Assembly (NCBI GenBank): GCA_021783895.1
Contig: JAJXTJ010000020.1
Span: forward strand, 1-9,651
DNA from: Pseudomonadota bacterium
Lineage (GTDB): Bacteria > Pseudomonadota > Gammaproteobacteria > Burkholderiales > Sulfuricellaceae
Direction of reading: 5' to 3'
DNA length: 9,651 nucleotides
The position numbers were made by a program, and so were the translations under genes. The notes beneath the pieces are model-generated. The model was not told where the DNA came from, ran no database searches, and saw only the letters and a program-made list of their open reading frames with translations. Numbering within the stretch: the first letter of the stretch is position 1; the number at the start of each line of letters is the position of its first letter. Shown piece after piece: positions 5,415 through 9,651 of this stretch.

Positions 5415-5795
5415 TCACCCCGGCTGAAGCTCGGACTCGGTTGCGTCGCTTCCAGAGGTATGGCGCTCGATTAAACTATCGATAAAGCGGCGCAGAAAGC
5501 CTTCGGTCTGCGCGCTGTGAAAACGGTCGATTTCCTGTCCGCGACTGTAGGCGATGACGGTCGGGAAGCCTCTCGCCTGATGCCGCCCGGCGATTCTCAT
5601 GTTTTCGTCGGCATCAACTTTCGCCAGCACAAATTTGCCGTCGTATTCCTTGACCAGCCTTTCCAGCATCGGCCCCAGCACACGGCACGGGCTGCACCAG
5701 TCGGCGCCTATATCCAGCAACACCGGCACCTCATGCGAGCGGGCAACCACCCGTTCGTCAAAATTGGCCTCTTCTACATCGAAAGAGAGATTCAT
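5415..5795 (-). CDS. Thioredoxin-family protein with WCSPC active site (YbbN/CnoX N-domain-like)
   Basis: This is a 126-aa single-domain thioredoxin, probably cytoplasmic since there is no signal peptide. The active site is ADWCSPC (31-37, Cys34 and Cys37), with Ser in place of the usual Gly of WCGPC. The cis-proline is in GFPTV (Pro78), and KVDADEN (59-65) is the conserved beta-strand turn. PVLLDIGADWCSPCRVLGPM and YDGKFVLAKVDAD resemble the N-terminal domain of the YbbN/CnoX co-chaperone, but the tetratricopeptide half of that protein is absent and the frame stops cleanly after a polar tail (HTSGSDATESELQPG). It could be a general disulfide reductase or a stand-alone CnoX-like holdase domain. 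The Shine-Dalgarno is weak. It is divergent from the lipoprotein gene and convergent with ybcJ. Confidence 0.9.
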   Translation of the reverse strand: MNLSFDVEEANFDERVVARSHEVPVLLDIGADWCSPCRVLGPMLERLVKEYDGKFVLAKVDADENMRIAGRHQARGFPTVIAYSRGQEIDRFHSAQTEGFLRRFIDSLIERHTSGSDATESELQPG

Positions 5796-5916
5796 TGTCT
5801 TGAATTTTAATGGAGGACAAACGATAGTTTAAACAGGCTGTTCGCTTTTAGCCACTGCCCGAATGGGTAAATCGCTTGCCAGGTTCGTGGGGTAGATGCG
5901 CTTTTCTGCTGTAAAT

Positions 5917-5925
5917 TGCTATGAT
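5917..5925 (+). promoter_or_regulatory. Extended -10 promoter for the lipoprotein gene
   Basis: TGCTATGAT reads TG-N-TATGAT, with five of six bases of the -10 consensus plus the TG extension. It lies 47 bp upstream of the lipoprotein ATG in the divergent spacer with the thioredoxin gene. No matching -35 is needed for this promoter type, and none is clear. Confidence 0.5.
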
Positions 5926-5972
5926 AGCCGTCGAAGCCGCTTGATTCGGCAGTTCGATATTTAAGGAGACAC

Positions 5973-6527
5973 ATGCTACCCGCTTTGCGTGCGTTGTTTC
6001 TGGGCGTTGTGGCTGTTGGCCTGGCAGGTTGCGCCAGCCAGAGCCCGCGCTACCAGTCCGCTTACCGCTACGAACCGCCTGCCGGTAGCGCAGGGCAGGC
6101 TTGCCTGTCAAAATGCGGGCATAAAATGGCGGCGTGTCAGCAGCGGTGCACCTCGGATTACCAGACTTGCTTGGCAGGCATTGCGCCGTTGGTGGAAGGG
6201 CGTTACGGCGAGGCCCTCAAGCGCTATGCGACCGAGCTGGAGCGCTACCGCTGGGAGCTGCAGAGTTATCAGTTCTACCAGTCTCTGAGCTGGCAAGAGT
6301 CCTTTTTGTATGACCGCGGCTTTTACCGCCCCTGGCCTGGCCCGTATTTAATTCCGCCTGTTGCTCCCCTAAAGCCCAGCCGCGACGAGGAGTTCGACCG
6401 GCTAAGGAAGGAAAAATGCGAGGTTGAATGCGGTTGTCAGCCCGTCTACGACGCCTGCTTTGTTGCCTGCGGCGGCAAGCGGATTGAGGAGGTGAAGTGC
6501 GTCGCGGATTGTCCCGAGGGGAAATGA
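5973..6527 (+). CDS. Cysteine-rich lipoprotein with repeated CX3C motifs, function unknown
   Basis: I do not recognise this family. The 184-aa product opens with a lipoprotein signal (LGVVAVGLAGC; lipobox L17-A18-G19, lipid-bearing Cys20), so it should be anchored to a membrane on the periplasmic side. The residues after Cys20 are Ala-Ser, which favours the outer membrane. The mature part holds twelve more cysteines in two clusters. The first is C44-X3-C48-X6-C55-X3-C59-X6-C66. The second is C149-X3-C153-X-C155-X6-C162-X3-C166-X9-C176-X3-C180. Between them lie a charged, aromatic helix (about 73-112) and a proline-rich linker (117-135, FYRPWPGPYLIPPVAP). The even count suggests disulfide-bonded helical hairpins; metal binding is the alternative. 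ATG 5973 has a good AAGGAG site (5963-5968). It has its own promoter and converges on pepD. Confidence 0.85.
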   Translation: MLPALRALFLGVVAVGLAGCASQSPRYQSAYRYEPPAGSAGQACLSKCGHKMAACQQRCTSDYQTCLAGIAPLVEGRYGEALKRYATELERYRWELQSYQFYQSLSWQESFLYDRGFYRPWPGPYLIPPVAPLKPSRDEEFDRLRKEKCEVECGCQPVYDACFVACGGKRIEEVKCVADCPEGK

Positions 6528-6582
6528 CAGAGGGATGATGAGCCTTTGGCCTGGCAATAATGGCGAAATGGCGCGGCCATAA

Positions 6583-8052
6583 TCAGCGGCTTGCCAGACT
6601 CCGCAGCACCGCCTTGAGCAGTTGCCAGCAGCGTCCCACCGAAGTGATCTCGACGCTTTCCCCCGGCGCATGGGCGCCACGGATGTCCGGTCCGAAGGAA
6701 ATCATGTCCAGCTGCGGGTGGCTCGCCGCCAGCAGCCCGCACTCCAGCCCGGCGTGGATCACCTGCGGGCTGGCGGGCTGGCCGAACTCCTGCCGGTAGA
6801 CCTGCTGGCACAACCCGAGCAGGGGAGAGTCCGGGTTCGGCGTCCAGCCCGGATACGCGCCGTCCTTCCAGGCGCGCAATTCGAACGATGCAGCCTGCGC
6901 GACCAGCTCGTCGGCCAGCGCATCCGCCCGTGCGTCGTGCAACGAGCGCACCTTGAAGGTGGCGCGGAACGCCCCCTGTTCAAGCGCAACCACGCCGAGA
7001 TTGTCCGAGGTGTCGGTCACGCCGGGGAAGGTGTCGCTGGTGCGCGCCACGCCGTTGGCAGCGCTGTCGAGGAAGTCGAGCAGGCGGTCACGCTCCGCGC
7101 ACGAAAGGGGTTTGCCTTGCGGTGCGTCGCAGGGCTTGCACTCCAGCGACACCTTCGCATCCGCCTCCGCGAAGCGCTTTAGCCATGCCGCATGTTTCTG
7201 CTGCGCCCATGCTTCCAGTTGCGCGGCATCGGCCGCAGGCAGCGCGAACACCGCAGCCGCCTCGCGTGGAATGGCGTTGCGCGCCGTGCCGCCCTGCATC
7301 CCGATCAGGTGCAGGTCGTAGCCGGCAGCCAGCTCGCGCAGCGCCTCCGCCAGCAGCTTGATCGCATTGCCGCGCCCGAGATGGATGTCGATGCCGGAGT
7401 GGCCGCCGCGCAGCCCGGCCACTTCCAGCCGCCGGGTCACATAGCCCGGCGGCAGCTCTTCGGTCGGGCAGTCGTGGCGCACCTCCACATCCACCCCGCC
7501 CGCGCAGCCCAGGTAGAAATGTCCCCATTCCTCGGTGTCGAGGTTGATCAGCATCTTGCCCTGCAAGGCGCCGGGGGCCAGCCCGCGCGCGCCGTCCATG
7601 CCGGATTCCTCGTTGACGGTAAGCAGCACCTCCAGCGGCGGATGGATCAGCCCCGGCTCTTCCAGCGCGGCCAGCGCAAGCGCCACGCCGATGCCGTCGT
7701 CCGCGCCCAGCGTGGTGTCCTCCGCCACCACCCAGCCGTCGCGCACGACAGCGTTGATCGGGTCGCGCTCGAAATCATGCTGCGTGCCGGCATTGGCCTG
7801 GCACACCATGTCGAGATGGCCTTGCAGGATCACGCCGGGCATTGCCTCGCAGCCGGGACTGGCGGGCTTTGTCAGGATCAGGTTGCCCGCGCTATCGACC
7901 ACGGTGGCGATGCCGCGCGCTTGCGCCCAGACGATCAGATGCTCGCGCAGCGCCGCCTCGTGCAGCGAGGGACGCGGTATCGCGCACAGCGTGGCGAAGT
8001 GCGCCCATACCGAGAGCGGTTGCAGATTTTCGAGATTGCCGGTTGCGGTCAT
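6583..8052 (-). CDS. pepD: Aminoacyl-histidine dipeptidase (cytosol non-specific dipeptidase), M20C family
   Basis: This cytoplasmic zinc metallopeptidase hydrolyses a broad range of dipeptides, including Xaa-His such as carnosine, for amino-acid recycling. The product of 489 aa matches the usual length (E. coli PepD 485). Expected metal ligands are in place: His79 in LQGHLDMV, Asp118 in LGADDG, Glu149 in VNEESGMDG with Glu148 as catalytic base, Asp172 in LINLDTEE, and His461 in GAHAPGE. Other family blocks are GCAGGVD (182-188), GLRGGHSGIDIHLGRGNA (213-230), the GGTARNAIPREA substrate loop (254-265) and IHAGLECGL (432-440). The start ATG 8052 gives the normal N-terminus (LENLQPLSVWAHFATLCAIPRPS). 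The Shine-Dalgarno is poor. A hairpin terminator just upstream separates it from the Cache gene, so it probably has its own promoter. Confidence 0.97.
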   Translation of the reverse strand: MTATGNLENLQPLSVWAHFATLCAIPRPSLHEAALREHLIVWAQARGIATVVDSAGNLILTKPASPGCEAMPGVILQGHLDMVCQANAGTQHDFERDPINAVVRDGWVVAEDTTLGADDGIGVALALAALEEPGLIHPPLEVLLTVNEESGMDGARGLAPGALQGKMLINLDTEEWGHFYLGCAGGVDVEVRHDCPTEELPPGYVTRRLEVAGLRGGHSGIDIHLGRGNAIKLLAEALRELAAGYDLHLIGMQGGTARNAIPREAAAVFALPAADAAQLEAWAQQKHAAWLKRFAEADAKVSLECKPCDAPQGKPLSCAERDRLLDFLDSAANGVARTSDTFPGVTDTSDNLGVVALEQGAFRATFKVRSLHDARADALADELVAQAASFELRAWKDGAYPGWTPNPDSPLLGLCQQVYRQEFGQPASPQVIHAGLECGLLAASHPQLDMISFGPDIRGAHAPGESVEITSVGRCWQLLKAVLRSLASR

Positions 8053-8060
8053 TGAAGAAT

Positions 8061-8086
8061 ACCCAAAAGAATCGCCCCTGCGGGCG
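8061..8086 (-). terminator. Rho-independent-type terminator after the Cache gene
   Basis: On the minus strand CGCCC-GCAG-GGGCG (8086-8073) forms a 5-bp all-GC stem with a tetraloop, followed by ATTCTTTTGGG. It lies between the Cache stop codon (8110) and the pepD start (8052), in the right direction to end the Cache transcript. The stem is short and the T-tract interrupted, so read-through into pepD is possible. Confidence 0.5.
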
Positions 8087-8109
8087 AAATATGGAATGAA
8101 GCGTCCGGG

Positions 8110-8880
8110 TTATTTCCGCCGAGCGTCGCTGAACGTGATTGCAAACTTCCACTGCGTCAGCGGGGATGTCCGGTATATCGCTCTCTTCGTCACATTATCA
8201 AACTCGTAGGTCGTTTCTCCCGCAGGATTCGACAGCATCTCGTTCGTGGCCTTTTTGAGCGTCTCGCTGCCCAATTCACGGGGGTCCAGAAACTCACGGT
8301 TGGTCGTTTTGTGCAGCGTGGTCAGGCCATTCGGCGCCACCGAGAAAAAGGCCGCATCTGCCCGGAGCGCCAGGGCGGAGCCAACCTGTTCGGAAAGCCT
8401 GTCGAGAAACAGCGACGCGCCGATCGCGCCGATCACCTTGCCGCCCACCTTCATGGGAACCGCGATCACGGCAGAGCGCTGCCCGGTGCTCTTGCTGACG
8501 ACAAGCGCACCCATGATTTTTTGGCCTGACACGAGAACAGGGAAATAACTCCGGTCACTCAGCTTCACCTTCATCAGCCCTTTATCGACGGTGTAATAGG
8601 TTCCGTCGGGGCGGACAAACCAGACAACAAGGCCGCCATCCGATTCTTCATATCCGCTCAGCAGCGGTTCCATCTTCTGCCATTCGGCTGATTTCGCCTC
8701 GGTCGTGGAGGCCAGGATTTCGAGGCTCTGCTGAACGCTGCTCATGCGCAGGTCCGTGTAAGAGACGAAGGCAGAGAGCATACTTTGCGAATCTGCCTCG
8801 ATGGCGGGCTGGGCAAAACCAAGTCCGGGAACCATGAGCATGAGCAAAGCGGTGAATTTCAAAAAATATTTCTTAAACAT
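8110..8880 (-). CDS. Secreted stand-alone Cache (PDC)-domain protein
   Basis: A 256-aa periplasmic protein with a Sec signal peptide (KKYFLKFTALLMLMVPGLGFA, predicted cut after Ala23). The rest is one sensory Cache-type domain: an N-terminal long helix (about 28-75), then FVRPDGTYYTVDKG (88-101), LSDRSYFPVLVSGQ (107-120) and ALVVSKSTGQRSAVIAVPM (125-143). It closes with GGKVIGAIGASLFLDRLSEQV (146-166) and a second half ending LTQWKFAITF. This is the dCache layout usually seen outside the membrane in chemoreceptors and histidine kinases, binding small organic ligands through the DRSYF-region pocket. There is no second membrane segment and no HAMP, kinase, methyl-accepting or GGDEF part. It may therefore bind a ligand for a partner sensor or transporter. 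ATG 8880 has a strong GGGGGGAAAG site. The ligand is unknown. Confidence 0.85.
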   Translation of the reverse strand: MFKKYFLKFTALLMLMVPGLGFAQPAIEADSQSMLSAFVSYTDLRMSSVQQSLEILASTTEAKSAEWQKMEPLLSGYEESDGGLVVWFVRPDGTYYTVDKGLMKVKLSDRSYFPVLVSGQKIMGALVVSKSTGQRSAVIAVPMKVGGKVIGAIGASLFLDRLSEQVGSALALRADAAFFSVAPNGLTTLHKTTNREFLDPRELGSETLKKATNEMLSNPAGETTYEFDNVTKRAIYRTSPLTQWKFAITFSDARRK

Positions 8881-8976
8881 TTTTCTTTCCCCCCTCGAAG
8901 TGAACTCGACCTATTCCTTGAATGCCCCCTTTAACTGCGATGCTGATCCTTTGACCATTTTTAAACTGATGCCTGA

Positions 8977-9046
8977 CCTGCAAGCGCCGTCAATAGGCGA
9001 TCTACAAGCCAATGTGCGGAGACGACCGTGTTTACTGGCTTGCAGG
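8977..9046 (-). promoter_or_regulatory. Mutually exclusive inverted repeats upstream of the Cache gene
   Basis: The arm TGGCTTGCAGG (9036-9046) can pair with CCTGCAAGC (8977-8985, 9 bp perfect) or with CAAGCCA (9005-9011, 7 bp perfect), but not with both at once. The block lies in the 211-bp spacer between higA and the Cache gene, about 100 bp upstream of the Cache start. It could be a 3' structure of the higA transcript or an attenuator-like leader. No promoter was convincingly found. Confidence 0.35.
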
Positions 9047-9091
9047 CGAGGCGTTTGTTTCACTCGAGTACGCTCCCTTTGATTCTCCTGG

Positions 9092-9406
9092 TCAAGCCGC
9101 CAACGGCTCAAAGCGATGTATCTGCGCCAGCACGTCCGACAATTCCTTCGCGGCTTCCTCGGTATCGTAATCTGCCTGCAAACCCAGCCAGAATCCGCTC
9201 GTCGTGCCGAAAAATGCGGCCAGGCGCAAGGCGGTATCCGCTGTGATCGTCCGCTTGCCGGAGCAGATCGCCGAGATGCGCGCTTCGGTCACGCAGATTT
9301 CCTTTGCCAGACGGTATTGGGAGATGCCGAGCGGAAGCAGAAATTCTTCGCGCAATACTTCGCCGGGGTGGATGTTGCGCAGTTTCTGTTTGGTTGGTTT
9401 GCTCAT
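9092..9406 (-). CDS. higA: HigA-type antitoxin, XRE-family HTH (VapI/HigA)
   Basis: This is a 104-aa DNA-binding antitoxin of the HigA class that in an intact pair binds and neutralises the HigB mRNA interferase and represses the operon. The family opening NIHPGEVLREEFLLPLGIS (residues 11-29) is followed by an XRE helix-turn-helix (about 29-58: SQYRLAKEICVTEARISAICSGKRTITADTALRLA). Next comes the typical AAFFGTTSGFWLGLQADYD segment (63-81). The length is normal and the frame intact. A strong GAGGAG site (9415-9420) sits 8 bp before the ATG. The gene begins 12 bp after the stop codon of a higB remnant, the usual toxin-first order of higBA. Since the toxin is truncated, HigA is likely an orphan that may still repress through its operator. 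Confidence 0.93.
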   Translation of the reverse strand: MSKPTKQKLRNIHPGEVLREEFLLPLGISQYRLAKEICVTEARISAICSGKRTITADTALRLAAFFGTTSGFWLGLQADYDTEEAAKELSDVLAQIHRFEPLAA

Positions 9407-9418
9407 GGTCTTTGCTCC

Positions 9419-9544
9419 TCAGTGATAGTCGCAGATTTCCACGCGACTGGCCTGTCCGTCATTCCACACAAAGCACACGCGCCACTGGTCGTTGATGCGT
9501 ATGCTCCACCGACTAAATGGGGACAGGCCACGGTTTTTCATCAT
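9419..9544 (-). pseudogene. higB: Truncated HigB toxin (C-terminal half only)
   Basis: The 41-codon frame encodes SRWSIRINDQWRVCFVWND, then GQASRVEICDYH and stop. This is the C-terminal half of a HigB (RelE-superfamily) ribosome-dependent mRNA interferase, ending in the conserved D-Y-H triad (Asp, Tyr and His near the C-terminus are active-site residues in Proteus HigB). Intact HigB is about 92 aa. The first half, including the position of the catalytic His54, is missing and replaced by MMKNRGLSPF. Upstream in this frame there is no HigB sequence, because the DNA now encodes the end of vapC in another frame. The ATG overlaps the vapC stop as ATGA, so the fragment may still be translated by coupling. 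Toxin activity is unlikely. Too short for routine gene callers; seen by manual translation. Confidence 0.8.
9521..9538. repeat. Possible mobile-element scar at the higB break
   Basis: On the minus strand the sequence AAAAACCGTGGCCTGTCC(CC) lies exactly where HigB homology stops. It resembles a CGTGG(T/C)CTGTCCCC motif that I recall near REP-associated transposases; this is memory, not a search. The ten bases 9521-9530 (GGACAGGCCA) are also a perfect reverse complement of 9448-9457 within the surviving higB part. Confidence 0.35.
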
Positions 9545-9651
9545 CCCTTTATCACTCCATCCAACCCCAACTCCAGAATCGCCGCATCACGCGTTAACAG
9601 CGTCAGCCTTTCATCGTATGCCTGCGCGATAAGCAGCCGGTCGAACGGGTC
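9541..9651 (-). CDS. vapC: VapC-family PIN-domain toxin, 3' end only
   Basis: The last 36 codons of a PIN-domain ribonuclease of the type II toxin-antitoxin VapC kind enter from the right edge. DPFDRLLIAQAYDERLTLLT is followed by RDAAILELGLDGVIKG and TGA. In PIN nucleases the Asp of the D-(P/R)-(F/A)-D-R block and the Asp of LLTRD are the third and fourth acidic metal-binding residues, and both are present. The family is usually 125-135 aa, so about 95 residues and any vapB-type antitoxin lie outside the window. The stop codon (9541-9543) overlaps the start of the higB remnant (ATGA), placing vapC, the higB fragment and higA on one likely transcript. Confidence 0.85.
   Translation of the reverse strand, partial: DPFDRLLIAQAYDERLTLLTRDAAILELGLDGVIKG

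Noticed and set aside
6528..6582. Bidirectional terminator between the lipoprotein gene and pepD
   Set aside because: Only scattered short complements (TGGCC/GGCCA with a long loop) are present, with no T-tract on either strand.
7192..8055. Plus-strand open frame of 287 codons opposite pepD
   Set aside because: Shadow of pepD, whose catalytic residues and full length are all on the minus strand. The plus-strand translation has no domain.
1..9651. CRISPR array, prophage, integrase or complete insertion sequence
   Set aside because: No regularly spaced repeats, no phage structural genes and no transposase or integrase frame were found on either strand.

Overview
The window is a GC-rich, gene-dense stretch of a Gram-negative, proteobacterial-type chromosome. 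YaeQ, a YbcJ-type S4 protein, a SlyD-type isomerase, PepD and a lipobox-bearing envelope protein together fit a beta- or gammaproteobacterium. I lean towards a betaproteobacterium of the Nitrosomonadales/Gallionellales type, mainly from the GH57 pair and the style of the dispersed repeats; that placement is inference. No phage, CRISPR array, rRNA or intact tRNA is visible.

Layout. (1) 1-3038, plus strand: two consecutive but different GH57 enzymes of alpha-glucan (glycogen/maltodextrin) metabolism. The first is cut by the left window edge; the second is a full-length 4-alpha-glucanotransferase-type enzyme. A hairpin-forming inverted-repeat element sits between them. (2) 3083-3574: a SlyD-like FKBP peptidyl-prolyl isomerase with its own extended -10 promoter. 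(3) 3575-4427: an 853-bp gene-free gap between convergent genes, built of a tandem 16-mer, a terminator-like hairpin, a 179-bp inverted-repeat element, two GC-rich palindromes in one orientation and a 300-bp island of 27% GC. (4) 4428-5365: divergent yaeQ and ybcJ with a 14-bp perfect palindrome between them. (5) 5415-6527: a small thioredoxin (WCSPC) divergent from a cysteine-rich lipoprotein with repeated CX3C motifs. (6) 6583-8880, minus strand: pepD and, just upstream, a free-standing secreted Cache-domain protein. (7) 9092-9651, minus strand: a degraded toxin-antitoxin stack. It contains the 3' end of a vapC PIN-domain toxin, a higB toxin reduced to its C-terminal half, and an apparently intact higA.

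How the genes relate. The GH57 pair forms one metabolic unit. The slyD-like, yaeQ, ybcJ, thioredoxin and pepD genes are housekeeping or quality-control functions in separate short units. The most unusual parts are the repeat-rich convergent gap, the truncated higB whose start overlaps the vapC stop (ATGA), the twin-CX3C lipoprotein and the stand-alone Cache protein. I see no clear, complete, undescribed multi-gene system here.
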